The notes under the pieces are model-generated. The model searched no databases. It was not told the DNA's origin and worked only from the letters and a program-made list of their open reading frames with translations. 34,504 nt of DNA from Actinomycetes bacterium (GTDB taxonomy: Bacteria; Actinomycetota; Acidimicrobiia; Acidimicrobiales; Palsa-688): NCBI GenBank assembly GCA_021816565.1, contig JAKAXN010000002.1, positions 1-34,504 of the forward strand, in the 5' to 3' direction. Below, piece by piece: positions 23,203 to 32,800 of the stretch. The translations under genes and the position numbers were made by a program. Positions within the stretch are counted from its first letter, which is position 1. Every line of letters starts with the position of its first letter.

Positions 23203-23231
23203 CGAACCCGGTCGGTGGTCGGCCGGGTTCG
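23203..23231. terminator. 9-bp inverted repeat in the gap after the large glycosyltransferase gene
   Basis: CGAACCCGG (23203-23211) and CCGGGTTCG (23223-23231) enclose an 11-base loop, 34 bases past the stop of the minus-strand gene ending at 23265. No T-run follows, so it could be a factor-assisted terminator or an operator for the membrane-protein gene. Confidence 0.35.
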
Positions 23232-23264
23232 GCCGGCAGGCCCTTCGAGCGGGGCGGGGCGGCG

Positions 23265-25316
23265 TCAGGGGGCGGCGGAGGTCACCGCCTCCAGGAGGGC
23301 CCGGGCCAGGTCGGCCATCTGGTGGTCCGATGCGTAGTCCTGCCCGGCCCGGCTGAGCCCGTCGAGCTCATCGGGGTCACCCACCAACCGGTCCACCACG
23401 GCCGCCACGTCGTCGGGGTCAGGAGGAGCCCCGGCCCCGGCCGGGAGCATGGCCACCGTCCCCTCCGGATAGTCCGACGCGGCCGGCAGATTGGTCACCA
23501 CCGGCACCCCGGCGGACAGGGCGTCGAGCACGGCGGCCGAGATCTCGCCGCTCGACTCCTCCCGCAGCTGCACCGCCACGGTGGCGCGGCCCATCCACTC
23601 CCACCACTGCCCGTCGTCGACCGCACCGGCCACCTCGACCCGCTCCTGCATGCCGAGGTGCCGGGCCCGGTTGCCGATCAGCTCGGCCAGGATCGGCGGG
23701 CACGGGCCCACGAACGCCAGGTCGAAGCGGCCCCGGGCGGCGGCGTCGACCAACAGGTCAGGACGCTTGGACATGGACACCACCCCGAACGCCACCGCGA
23801 GCGGCCGGCCCCCGGATGGGCCCGGGCGACGGCCGGCCCCGAGGCGCCGGACGGGCGGGCAGCCGGGGGGCAGCACCCGGACCGGCGGGTGCCACGCCAG
23901 GGGGGGCAGGTCCAGGAGGAGGAAGTTGCGGGCGGCCGTGGAGTTGACCAGCACGCCGGCGGACCGGGCCGCCAGGAGCCCGGCCAGCCCCACCCCGGCC
24001 TCGGCCAGTGCCAGGTGGGATCTCCCAGCGGCCGCGGCCGACGCCAGCGGGGCCCGGCCCGGGTACGCCCGCTCCAGCAGCCACTCCATCCGGGCCCGGA
24101 ACTCCTCGTCGCCGAGCCCCTCCATGGCGGTGGTAGCCACGGCCGGCAGGCGGGTCTCGTGCAACCACAGCCACCCCGGATGACGCAGGGCCGTCTCCAC
24201 GGTGGTCAGGTGCCCGGACGAGTTGCCGATGGTGTAGATCAGGTGGTCGTAGCCGGCCGGGCGGATGTCACGCCCCAGCGACTCGGGGTGGAGCTTGCGG
24301 ACCCCGGCCGGCGGTCGCCACCCGCGGTCCGCGCCGGCCCAGGCCTCGGCGGGGGTGGGCACCGCGTCCACCCGGGCGGCCGGGCCCGGGCGCCCCGGGG
24401 TCGGCATCCCGGAAGATGCCAGGGCAGCGATGAGGTCGCCGTTGTACGCGCCGATGCCGCCGCCATGGGGTGGGAAGGGCCCGACCAGGGCCAGCGCGAC
24501 CGGGAGGTCCGCTGGCGCGGTGGGGCGGTCCGCGCCCCGCCTGGGCCGGCCTGGGCCGGACCGGGGCCGGGGTATGCCGGGGACGGGCCGGGTGGCGCCG
24601 GAGCCGGGATGACCCCCCGGCACCCGGCGCGCCAGGGCCTCGACGATGCCGTCCACCGGGTCGGCACCGGCCGGCACGACCAGGCGTTCGGGCGCTACGC
24701 CCAGAAGTCGGACGACCTGCTCGGCGGCCCGACCGCTCGCCGCCACGATCACATCCGACTCCGCCACCCACTCCGCCCGGGCCCGGTACCGGGCCCGGCA
24801 GGCATCCCACCGCAGCCACCGCTGCGGGTCCTCGAGCGGATCCAGGTCGTGGACGGTCACCACCCGCGCAACGCCGGCCTCGGCCCAATCGGCGCTCACC
24901 ACCTGGCCGGCCGGGTCTCCGAAGTCGGTGTCGAGGAACGGCGCCGGCACGTGGTGGGCCAGGATCGTCTTCTCCGTCCCGTCGGCGACCGCCAGCCGGA
25001 CCAGCCGGCGGATCTCGGCCCGCCGGTCCCAGCGGACCACCCCGGACGCCAGGAGCCCGTCGGGGAGGCAGGAGACGTCCGGGGCGGGGTACTCCGGGGC
25101 CAGCAGGGCGGCAGCCAGCCGGCCGGACCGGGCCAGGGCCGCGGCGTGCGCGGCCACGTAGGCCTGGATGTCGCGTAGCGGGGTGGAGCCGGGCGGCCAG
25201 CCCGGCCACCCCGGCCATTGCGCCCTGGGCCTGCCCCGGCTCTGAAGAGCCTGGATGTCCAGCGCCACGGTCACGCCCCGACCGCGACCCGAACCGGTTG
25301 CTGCACCGTCGGCCAT
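23265..25316 (-). CDS. Large GT4-type glycosyltransferase with an extra degenerate N-terminal module
   Basis: 683 residues from ATG 25316. The first part (about 15-245) is like the acceptor half of a GT4 enzyme: 'ALDIQALQSRGR', 'DIQAYVAAHAAALAR', 'VVTVHDLDPLEDP' and 'SDVIVAASGRAAEQVVRLLGVAPERLVVP'. The usual 'GIGRY' glycine loop is replaced by a Trp/Pro/Gly-rich stretch, and no donor half follows. A Pro/Gly/Arg linker (about 245-290) leads to a second, complete GT4 module ('LVGPFPPHGGGIGAYNGDL', 'GYDHLIYTIGNSSGH', 'AVAFGVVSMSKRPDLLVDAAA', 'REESSGEISAAVLDALSAGVPVV'). A start at GTG 25274 is also possible. Role in surface-glycan assembly is inferred from the family and neighbours. Confidence 0.85.
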   Translation of the reverse strand: MADGAATGSGRGRGVTVALDIQALQSRGRPRAQWPGWPGWPPGSTPLRDIQAYVAAHAAALARSGRLAAALLAPEYPAPDVSCLPDGLLASGVVRWDRRAEIRRLVRLAVADGTEKTILAHHVPAPFLDTDFGDPAGQVVSADWAEAGVARVVTVHDLDPLEDPQRWLRWDACRARYRARAEWVAESDVIVAASGRAAEQVVRLLGVAPERLVVPAGADPVDGIVEALARRVPGGHPGSGATRPVPGIPRPRSGPGRPRRGADRPTAPADLPVALALVGPFPPHGGGIGAYNGDLIAALASSGMPTPGRPGPAARVDAVPTPAEAWAGADRGWRPPAGVRKLHPESLGRDIRPAGYDHLIYTIGNSSGHLTTVETALRHPGWLWLHETRLPAVATTAMEGLGDEEFRARMEWLLERAYPGRAPLASAAAAGRSHLALAEAGVGLAGLLAARSAGVLVNSTAARNFLLLDLPPLAWHPPVRVLPPGCPPVRRLGAGRRPGPSGGRPLAVAFGVVSMSKRPDLLVDAAARGRFDLAFVGPCPPILAELIGNRARHLGMQERVEVAGAVDDGQWWEWMGRATVAVQLREESSGEISAAVLDALSAGVPVVTNLPAASDYPEGTVAMLPAGAGAPPDPDDVAAVVDRLVGDPDELDGLSRAGQDYASDHQMADLARALLEAVTSAAP

Positions 25317-25368
25317 CCCGGGGCACGGTAGCGGCCGGGCCGGGCCGGCCGGGCGCATCAGGGGCCGG

Positions 25369-27132
25369 CTACCCGCAGGCCAGGTCCAGGTCGTATGGGT
25401 TGGCCGGCCCCGAATAGGACCCGGGGAAGGGCCCCTGGTATCCGAACTGCACCATCTTCAAGACGCCGGACCCGAAGCTGTAGAGGCCGGGGTCGGCGCA
25501 GTAGTTGGCGGCGCTGTAGCCCGGCCCGGACCGGTTGCCGGCCCCGGCGGTCCAGAGGGGCACGCCGGGTACGACCAGGGCGCCGGTGATGCCGTCCCAC
25601 TGCGGCCGGGTCGAGTAGATCCCGCCCTGGACCTCCATGGACCGGAGCCCGAGGAGGGCGCCGTTGATCACCAGGTCGTTGCTGATGGTGTCACGCCACC
25701 CGGAGTACCGCTCCACGTCGAGCCACCACAGCTTCGGGTACACCCCCACGCTGCGGGAGTAGGCGACCCAGTGGCGGGCCCAGTTGTAGCCGTAGTTGAA
25801 GCTCTCGCACGCCGCGTCGATCAGGGCGCAGGCTCCCGCCGGCCCGGTGAGCGATGACTCCGGGGCCGGCTCGGGGAGGCCGTCCATGTAGATGTAGGCC
25901 GACATCCGGGGCCCGGCCCACGCGGCCTCCTGCAGGTAGCAGGGGTTGGGCGGGTTGTCGATGGCACCGCTGGTCACCTGCACCACCGCCACCCCGGTCG
26001 GTCCCGGCGGGATCTGGCCGCACTGGTACTGGGATATGTCCATCCCCACCGACCCCGGGGGGTAGGCGGTCAGGTCGCTGACGGCCTTTCTGGCCACCGA
26101 CGGGTCCACCGGCGGCAGGGCCGCCGCGGCCAGGGCGGCGGCGCTGGCCGTCTGGCCCACCGGAGGGGCGTCGCCGAAGGCGTAGACGCTCCCGCCGGTG
26201 CCGGCCAGCCAGTAGCCCTGACCGTCGGCGCTCGGGACCAGGGCCGTGATGGGGGAACCGGCCGTCCGCCCGACGGCGTTGCCGTGGTAGCCGGCGTGGC
26301 CGAAGCCGAACACCCCGCCGTCGCCCGCCGCCAGCCAGTACCCGTCTGCGGAGGGCATGGCCGCCATGGCCACGATCGGCGAGGCCAGCCGGGACCGGCT
26401 CAGGTTCCCCATGTAGCGGGCATCACCGAAGGCGAACACCCCGCCGTCGGCCGCCGCCAGCCAGTACCCACCACCGTCGGGCGTCGCCGCCATGGCCACG
26501 ATGGGGGCGCTCAGGTGCCGCCCGCTCAGCGCGCCGTGGTACGGCGCGTGGAAGGCGAACACCCCGCCGTCGGCCCCGGCCATCCAGTAGCCGTCACTGG
26601 CCGGGTCGGCGGCCACCGAGGTGACCGGGGCGGCCAGGCGGGTGCCGCCCAGGGACCCAAAGAAGCCCGCCGACCCGACCGGGAACAGGCCGCCGTCGGC
26701 CCCCACCAGCAGCAGCTCCCGGCCGGCCCGCCCCACCGCTGCGGCGACGATGGGGGCGACCAGGTGTTCCTGCTGCAGCGACGTGGTCCACGCGGCGGCT
26801 CCCGACGGGACCTTGGCCGGGGCGACGGCAGGATGCAGGGTGACAGACGGGGCGGCGGCCAGCGATGCCGACCCGGCCGAACCGGAGATGACGGTGTTTG
26901 GTTTCCGGTCCCCTGGGTAGATATGGGGATAACCTGCAGTGTGCCCGGGCGGCCGGAGTGAAGGGGCGCGCTCGGAGGCCCCGGTCCCGGCCCCCGGTCT
27001 GTCGGGGCGCACCACGGACGGGGATCCGGGGAGGATGGCTATCACCACTGACGTGACCAGACAGGCCGACGCGAGCACAGCCCCGCCGCTGCCGATCCAC
27101 GACAGGGCACGGATGCACTTGTCGTCCTGCAT
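25369..27132 (-). CDS. Secreted/membrane-anchored propeller-repeat protein with C-terminal glycosidase-like domain
   Basis: 587 residues from ATG 27132. An N-terminal hydrophobic segment (about 10-34) serves as signal or anchor, and a Pro/Gly-rich linker follows. Residues about 120-325 hold five tandem repeats of about 41 residues, each of the form 'L.APIVAMAATPDGGGYWL', then 'AADGGVFAFGDARYMGNL', a beta-propeller-like repeat common in acidimicrobial secreted proteins. From about 365 to the end is a TIM-barrel-like domain beginning 'GMDISQYQCG', with the acidic 'LWWLDVERYSGW' (Asp and Glu as in GH25-type DxE) and ending 'DLDLACG'; it resembles GH25/DUF1906-type cell-wall-acting domains. Cysteines are confined to this domain, besides two in the signal segment. 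Wall-glycan binding or cleavage is inferred. Confidence 0.86.
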   Translation of the reverse strand: MQDDKCIRALSWIGSGGAVLASACLVTSVVIAILPGSPSVVRPDRPGAGTGASERAPSLRPPGHTAGYPHIYPGDRKPNTVISGSAGSASLAAAPSVTLHPAVAPAKVPSGAAAWTTSLQQEHLVAPIVAAAVGRAGRELLLVGADGGLFPVGSAGFFGSLGGTRLAAPVTSVAADPASDGYWMAGADGGVFAFHAPYHGALSGRHLSAPIVAMAATPDGGGYWLAAADGGVFAFGDARYMGNLSRSRLASPIVAMAAMPSADGYWLAAGDGGVFGFGHAGYHGNAVGRTAGSPITALVPSADGQGYWLAGTGGSVYAFGDAPPVGQTASAAALAAAALPPVDPSVARKAVSDLTAYPPGSVGMDISQYQCGQIPPGPTGVAVVQVTSGAIDNPPNPCYLQEAAWAGPRMSAYIYMDGLPEPAPESSLTGPAGACALIDAACESFNYGYNWARHWVAYSRSVGVYPKLWWLDVERYSGWRDTISNDLVINGALLGLRSMEVQGGIYSTRPQWDGITGALVVPGVPLWTAGAGNRSGPGYSAANYCADPGLYSFGSGVLKMVQFGYQGPFPGSYSGPANPYDLDLACG

Positions 27133-27225
27133 TGGTTCGCTCAGACCATAACCCCGCCAGCGCCGGATGAAGCGGGCCGCAGGTTAGCCGACGCCGGACA
27201 ACCCGGCGGATCACGAAAGCCGGAC

Positions 27226-27271
27226 AAAACGCCGCGGCGGCCGCCCGGTTCCGGGGCCGGCGGTGGGCGGT
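27226..27271 (-). terminator. GC-rich dyad followed by TTTT after the formate dehydrogenase operon
   Basis: Directly after the TAG stop at 27272 the minus strand has several GC-rich symmetric stretches (including the palindrome CGCCGCGGCG at 27230-27239) followed by TTTT at 27229-27226. This is where an end of the operon is expected, but the symmetric elements have little or no loop, so the call is weak. Confidence 0.32.
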
Positions 27272-27952
27272 CTAGGAGCCGATGACCGTCGACTCCTCCG
27301 AACGGGCCGGGCCGTCGGCCGCCCCCGGTCCGGCGCCGGCTTCCCGCTCCGGACCCCCGGCCGGGCGGGCGGTGAGGGCGGCGGGCGTGGGCACCCGCCG
27401 CCCGGTCAGGGTGTCGCGGAGGCGATCCAGGCGGGCCAGCAGGTACCCGGCGCTGGCGAGCACGCCGGGCATGGGCGGCGTGTGGGGATGGGGCCGGGTG
27501 GGACCGCGTAGCCTGGAGTCGGCCCACAGGCGGGCCAGACGGTCGGCTTCCCCGTCGCTGAGGTGGTCGGCCAGGCGGGGCCAGACCTGGTTCTGCTCGT
27601 AGTTGATGTGCCGGCGGGCGTGCGACGCCACGGTGGCCACGCACTCCTCGAAATCCTTGTTGCCCGGCTTGATGGCGCGCAGTTCGTTGAGAGCCCGCTT
27701 GGCCTGGCGCTCCTGCTCGGTGGCGTGGAACACCAGGTCCTCGCCGTCGGGGCACGCCCGGCGCACCACCGGCCAGATCACCAGTTCCTCGGCCGCCTCG
27801 TGGGCCGACTCGAGGGCGACCAGCTCCTGGGCGATCCGCCTGTGCTCCTTCAGGCTCCCGGCCGGCGAGCCGGCGCCGCCGGTGAGCTGGTTGAGCAGGT
27901 CCCACACCATGTCGTGGTCGGCCTGCATCACCCGCCACAGATCCTGGATCAC
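27272..27952 (-). CDS. Hemerythrin-like HHE protein, last gene of the formate dehydrogenase operon
   Basis: 226 residues from ATG 27952, in an ATGA overlap with nrfD. An HHE four-helix bundle spans about 1-145 with the expected metal ligands: H13 (QADHDMVW), H51 and E55 (ESAHEAAEE), H111/H115 (SHARRHINYE) and E119. Such bundles bind a di-iron centre that can bind O2, sense redox state, or store iron. The C-terminal 80 residues are low-complexity with a 'PTRPHPHTPP' motif at 151-160 that recurs in the other HHE protein of the operon, followed by a Leu-rich amphipathic stretch and an Ala/Pro/Gly tail. Its job beside formate dehydrogenase (oxygen protection or redox sensing) is inference. Confidence 0.92.
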   Translation of the reverse strand: MIQDLWRVMQADHDMVWDLLNQLTGGAGSPAGSLKEHRRIAQELVALESAHEAAEELVIWPVVRRACPDGEDLVFHATEQERQAKRALNELRAIKPGNKDFEECVATVASHARRHINYEQNQVWPRLADHLSDGEADRLARLWADSRLRGPTRPHPHTPPMPGVLASAGYLLARLDRLRDTLTGRRVPTPAALTARPAGGPEREAGAGPGAADGPARSEESTVIGS

Positions 27953-28971
27953 CTGCCCTCCCTCGCCTTCCGCTCCAGCCGCTCGCGTTGGGGGACGACC
28001 GTGTATTTCGGGTCCTGGGCCGAGCTGATACCGGCCTCGAAGATGCCGAACCTGGTGAACGCCGACCCCGCCAGGAGCATGGCCCCGGCCGCGGCCCGCA
28101 GCGACCGGCGCCGGGTCAGGCCACCGGCCGCGGCCAGCACCGCTCCGCCGGCGGTCAGTGCCTCGGCCGCCTTCATGTACCGACCGGCCTGGCCCTCGTG
28201 GAAGGCCTCCTTGACGATGCCGATCCGCTCCTCGTGGACCCTGGAGAGCGCCACCTCGGACAGCCCGGCCACCGCTCCCAGGAGGGCCATCGGGGTGCTC
28301 TCCGACACCGGGGCGCCGAGCAGGCCCAGCCCCGCCGCCGAGCTGGCCGCGCTGCTGACGAAGATGAACGGCATGTACTCGAAGCCGTCGTGCCAGGCCG
28401 GGACCGCGGTGTTGGAGATGAGGGCGGCGGTGTAGGTCGCCACCGGCGGTCCGAGCACGGCGGCACCGGCGCTGGCCAGCGTGCCCAGCGCCGGCACCGT
28501 GCCGGTGGCTGCGGAGAAGGCCGAGACCGTGGCCGCCGGCACGAACCCGGCCAGGAGCCAGGACCCCACGCTCATGGGGGATGTGATCTTGAACATGCGA
28601 AGCATGTTCAAGAAGCGGCCCCGTCGGCCCAGGTCATGGACCAGGGCGACCAGCGACAGGTGACCGGCTCCGGCCGCCCCGATCTTGCTGACCCTGGCCA
28701 GGCCCGGTCGCCCGGTGATCTGGGCGGCCAGGCCGACGGCGGCGCCGGCCCCGGCCAGGCCGCCGAGGAACAGGTACCCGGGGATGTCGGGGGACTCCCA
28801 GGCCGGCTTGTTGATGACCGGGAGGTCGTAGTACGAGCCGAACTCCGGCTCGTCGCGCCGCTTCCGCTTGCGCGGGCCGCCCCCGCCGGGCGGCACGTTG
28901 GCCCCGACGGTGGCCTCCCGGCCGGGGTGGATCCCGGTGGTCCCGTCGGTGGTGACGGCATCGCTGCTCAC
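27949..28971 (-). CDS. nrfD: NrfD-family membrane subunit of formate dehydrogenase
   Basis: 340 residues from GTG 28971 (VSSDAVTTDG), overlapping the end of the iron-sulfur subunit gene as GTGA. A soluble N-terminus of about 60 residues, with a basic patch 'PRKRKRRDEPEFGSYYDLP', precedes about eight hydrophobic helices (about 65-310). 'SPDIPGYLFLGGLAGAG', 'GRRGRFLNMLRMFKITSPMSVGSW' (split) and 'AWHDGFEYMPFIFVSSAASSAAG' are characteristic of NrfD/PsrC subunits that exchange electrons with quinones; FdoI-type cytochrome b is not present. It should anchor the complex and pass electrons to menaquinone. The codons for 'FLNMLRMFKI' contain a perfect 12-bp inverted repeat (28587-28613). Confidence 0.93.
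   Translation of the reverse strand: MSSDAVTTDGTTGIHPGREATVGANVPPGGGGPRKRKRRDEPEFGSYYDLPVINKPAWESPDIPGYLFLGGLAGAGAAVGLAAQITGRPGLARVSKIGAAGAGHLSLVALVHDLGRRGRFLNMLRMFKITSPMSVGSWLLAGFVPAATVSAFSAATGTVPALGTLASAGAAVLGPPVATYTAALISNTAVPAWHDGFEYMPFIFVSSAASSAAGLGLLGAPVSESTPMALLGAVAGLSEVALSRVHEERIGIVKEAFHEGQAGRYMKAAEALTAGGAVLAAAGGLTRRRSLRAAAGAMLLAGSAFTRFGIFEAGISSAQDPKYTVVPQRERLERKAREGR
28587..28613. repeat. Perfect 12-bp inverted repeat inside nrfD
   Basis: TCTTGAACATGC (28587-28598), loop GAA, GCATGTTCAAGA (28602-28613). It encodes the conserved 'FLNMLRMFKI' part of NrfD, so protein constraint may explain most of it, but it is AT-richer than its surroundings. Confidence 0.9.
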
Positions 28972-29894
28972 GCTGCACCTCCCTGCCGGCCGGCGCCCAG
29001 GAAGGCGGCCGCTATGCTCCCCCCGAGGACGCTCATGGCCACGCCGGCCAGCTTCCACATCTTGGGCAGATCCCTGGTGGTCACGACCGGGTCGGGCGGC
29101 AGCCCGTACACCTCCGGCTCGTCCAGCAGCAGGAAGAACGCCCCGTCCCCGCCGACCCCGTCGTCGGGGTCGCGGCCGTAGAGCCGGGCCTCCCTGATGC
29201 CCACCGAGTGCATCTGGGCCAGACGCTGGTCCGCCCGCTGGCGCAGCTCGTCGAGGGGGCCGAACTGGATGGAGTCGGTCGGGCAGGCCTTGGCGCACGC
29301 CGGTTCCTGCCCGACGCCGAGGCGGTCGTAGCAGAGGGTGCACTTCCAGGCCCGCCCGTCACCGTGGCGCTGGTCGATGACCCCGTAGGGGCAGGCCGGC
29401 ACGCAGTAGCCGCAGCCGTTGCAGATGTCCTCCTGCACCACCACCGTCGAGAACTCGGTGCGGAACAGCGCCCCGGTCGGGCACACGTCGAGGCAGGCGG
29501 CCTCGGTGCAGTGCTTGCACACGTCGGACGACATCAGCCACCGGATGCCCTCGGCCGTCACCTCCGGCCCGGCGGGGGCCGGGGCCGAGCCGTCGGGGGC
29601 GGCCATACCGACACCGCCGGTGATCTGGCCGGCCAGGGACTTCGGCTGCTCGATGAACGCCACGTGGCGCCAGCTGTCCGCCCCCAGGCCCTTGGTGTTG
29701 TCATAGGACATACCGGTGAACTCCAGCCCGTCCTCGGGGATCTGGTTCCACTCCTTGCAGGCCACCTCGCAGGCCTTGCAGCCGATGCACACCGACGTGT
29801 CGGTGAAGAACCCCATACGGGGTGGGGCGTCGGGGTAGCCGCTGCCGGCCGCGGCGGCCTGCCCGTTGTCGAATCGCATATCGAGAAGGCTCAT
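28968..29894 (-). CDS. fdhB: Formate dehydrogenase iron-sulfur (beta) subunit
   Basis: 308 residues from ATG 29894, in an ATGA overlap with fdhA. Four [4Fe-4S] ligand sets are visible: C36/C39/C42/C46 (CIGCKACEVACKEWN), 'CKHCTEAACLDVCPTGA', 'CNGCGYCVPACPYGV' and 'CTLCYDRLGVGQEPACAKACP'. This is the FdoH/FdnH/HybA arrangement that wires the molybdenum subunit to the membrane subunit. The C-terminus has one hydrophobic helix (about 281-300, 'MWKLAGVAMSVLGGSIAAAF') as a membrane anchor, as in FdnH. Compared with the E. coli protein there is an insert with a Pro/Gly/Ala-rich stretch near 95-112. With the coupled neighbours it forms a heterotrimer. Confidence 0.97.
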   Translation of the reverse strand: MSLLDMRFDNGQAAAAGSGYPDAPPRMGFFTDTSVCIGCKACEVACKEWNQIPEDGLEFTGMSYDNTKGLGADSWRHVAFIEQPKSLAGQITGGVGMAAPDGSAPAPAGPEVTAEGIRWLMSSDVCKHCTEAACLDVCPTGALFRTEFSTVVVQEDICNGCGYCVPACPYGVIDQRHGDGRAWKCTLCYDRLGVGQEPACAKACPTDSIQFGPLDELRQRADQRLAQMHSVGIREARLYGRDPDDGVGGDGAFFLLLDEPEVYGLPPDPVVTTRDLPKMWKLAGVAMSVLGGSIAAAFLGAGRQGGAA

Positions 29895-32800
29895 ACCGAC
29901 AGCACCTCCGTACCGGTCTCGGCGGTCACGCCCGCCCGCTGCTGGTACTCGCGCACCAGCTCCACCCGGGCCGGGCCGGTGGGCCGGCGGCCGGGCCTTA
30001 TGGCCGCGGTGAGCGCCTTGACCTCCTGGATGTGGACGTTGGGGTCGAGCACGATCGAGGTGAGATCGTTGGCCGAGTCCCCCTGTGTGTAGCCGTTGGT
30101 GCCCCAGTGGAACGGCAGGGCGATCTGGTGGACCACCTGGCCGTCGATCAGCAGCGGCGTCATCCGGCCGGTGACCAGCACCCGGGCTTCGATGCAGTTG
30201 CGGGCGGTGATGATGGTCGCCCATCCCTGGTGTTCGAGCCCGCACTCCTCGGCGAGCTCCGGGGAGACCTCACAGAACATCTCCGGCTGCAGCTCCGACA
30301 GCCTGGACACCCACCGGCTCATGCCCCCGGCGGTGAAGTGCTCGGTCAGACGGAAGGTCGTCACCACGTGCGGGTAGACCTCGGCCCCGGGCTCGGACCC
30401 GCTCGGGTGGTACCGGTTGTGCTCGTGCCTGAAGATCTGACGGACCGGGCTGCGCTGCTGCTTGTACATCGGGTTGCCGGTCGGGGACTCCTGCGGCTCG
30501 TAGTGGGTGGGGAGGGGCCCGTCCACCAGTCCGGCCGGGGCGAACAGCCACCCCTTCCCGTCGGCCTGCATCACGAACGGGTCGATGCCCGACAGGGCCT
30601 CGCCCCGGGTGGCCCCGGCCGGCGGCCGGTAGTGCGGGCCCTTGGAGGCGGTGAAGTCGGGGATGTCGTGGCCCACCCACAGGGCCTTCTCCTCGTCCCA
30701 CCACACCAGCGCCTTGCGGGGGCTCCACGGCTTGCCGTCGGGGTCCGCCGAGGCCCGGTTGTAGAGCAGTCGGCGGTTGGCCGGCCAGGCCCAGCCCCAC
30801 TCCCCGCCCAGCCAGTTCTGCTCCTTGGCCGGTTTGCGCCGGGCCGCCTGGTTGACGCCATCGGCGTACACCCCGCAGTAGATCCAGCAGCCGCAGGCGG
30901 TTGACCCGTCCTCATTGAGCTGCTCGTAGGACGCCAGCGGCGACCCCTCGGAGTCCCAGCCGTTGATCTCGGCCAGCACCGACTCCGCGTTCGGCTCGCC
31001 GATGGCGCCCTCGGTCGGGTAGTCCCACGTGAGGTCCAGGACCGGGCGGTCGACGGGGTCGGTGGAGCCGGCCAACTTCTCTTTGATGATGCGCCCCAGG
31101 TGGTACATGAACCACAGGTCGCTACGGGCCTCGCCGTCGGGCTCCTTGGACTCGTAGTGCCACTGCAGCATGCGGTTGGTGTTGGTGAAGCTGCCGTTCT
31201 TCTCGGTGTGGGAGGCGGCTGGGAAGAAGAACACCTCGGTGGCGATGTCCTCGGTCTTCAGCTCGCCGGAGTCGATCTCCGGGCCGTCCTTCCACCAGGT
31301 GGCGGACTCGATGAGCGAGAAGTCCCGCACGACCAGCCAGTCCAGGTTGGCCATGCCGAGCCGCTGCATCTTGGCGTTGGCCGAGCCAACCGCCGGGTTC
31401 TCCCCCATCAGGAAGTACCCCTTGCACTCCCCGGCCATCTGGTTGAGGACGGTGTCGTAGGTGCTGTGGCTGCCGGTGATCTTGGGCAGGTAGTCGTAGC
31501 AGAAGTCGTTGTCGGGGGTGGCCGCCGGGCCCCAGTACGCCTTGAGCAGGCTCACCATGTAGGCCCGCATGTCGCCCCAGAAGCCCTTGCCGGACTTCTC
31601 CCCCTCGATGTAATCGTCGAGGGTGGCGTGCTCGTAGGCATGGGGCATGGGCAGGTACCCGGGCAGCAGGTTGAACAGGGTCGGGATGTCGGTGGACCCC
31701 TGGATCGAGGCGTGACCGCGCAGCGCCTGGATCCCGCCCCCGGGACGGCCGATGTTGCCGAGGAGCAGCTGGAGGATGGATGCGGCCCGGATGAACTGCG
31801 ATCCGTCGGTGTGCTGGGTCCAGCCAACCGCGTACACGAAGGAGGTGGTGCGGTCCCTCCCGGAGCTGCTGGTGATGACCTCGCAGACCTTCTGGAACAG
31901 GTCCTGGGGGATGCCGCAGATCCGCTCCACGTACTCCGGGCTGTAGCGGGCGTAGTGCTTGCGCAGCAGCTGGAACACGCAGCGGGGGTGCTGAAGGGTC
32001 GGGTCGGTATTGGGCGAGCCGTGCATGCCGGCGCCGCCCGAACCGTGGGTCTCGGCCGTGCCGGCGTCCTTGACGGCCTGCAGCCTCTCCTCGTACTCGG
32101 GGTCGTCCTTCGCCCCGCCGTCCTCCGGGTCGGTGGTCTGGGTCATGCCCTCCGGCAGCCACGCCTCGTTCTCGTACGCCGAGGCCTTCTCGTGGAAGCC
32201 GGAGAAGATGCCGTCGAGGTCCTCGGTGTCGCGGTACTCATCGCGGATTATCTGCGGGGCGTTGGTGTAGTTGACCACGTAGTCCCTGAACCACTTGTCG
32301 TGCTCGACGACGTAGCGGATGATGCCGCCGAGGAACACGATGTCGGTCCCGGCCCGGATGGGCACGTGGACGTCGGCCAGGGCGCTGGTCCGGCTGAAAC
32401 GGGGATCCACGTGGATGACGGTGGCCCCCCGGGCCTTGGCCTCCATCACCCACTGGAAGCCCACCGGATGGGCCTCGGCGAAGCTGGACCCCTCTATGAC
32501 GATGCAGTCGGAGTGCTGCAGGTCCTGCATGGCGGTGGTGGCCCCGCCCCGGCCGAACGACGGCCCCAGGCCGGCGACGGTGGCGCTGTGGCAGAGTCGG
32601 GCCTGGTTCTCTATCTGCACCACGCCGAGGGCGGTGAGCAGCTTCTTGATGAGGTAGTTCTCCTCGTTGTCCAAGGTGGCGCCCCCGAGGGAGGCGATGC
32701 CCATGGTGCGGCGGACCTCCTTGTCCTTGAACGTCTGCTGCCACTTCTCCCTCCGGGTCCGGATGACCCGGTCGGCGACCATGTCCATGGCCCGGTCGAG

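Noticed and set aside
23203..23231. tRNA T-arm-like sequence (CGAACCCGG / CCGGGTTCG)
   Set aside because: No acceptor, D or anticodon arms could be built around it; kept only as an inverted repeat.
23199..25178. 659-codon plus-strand open frame
   Set aside because: Antisense of the large glycosyltransferase; low-complexity Gly/Arg/Pro composition.
32585..32596. Selenocysteine in the formate dehydrogenase
   Set aside because: The active-site codon is a normal Cys codon and no in-frame TGA occurs, so no SECIS element is needed.
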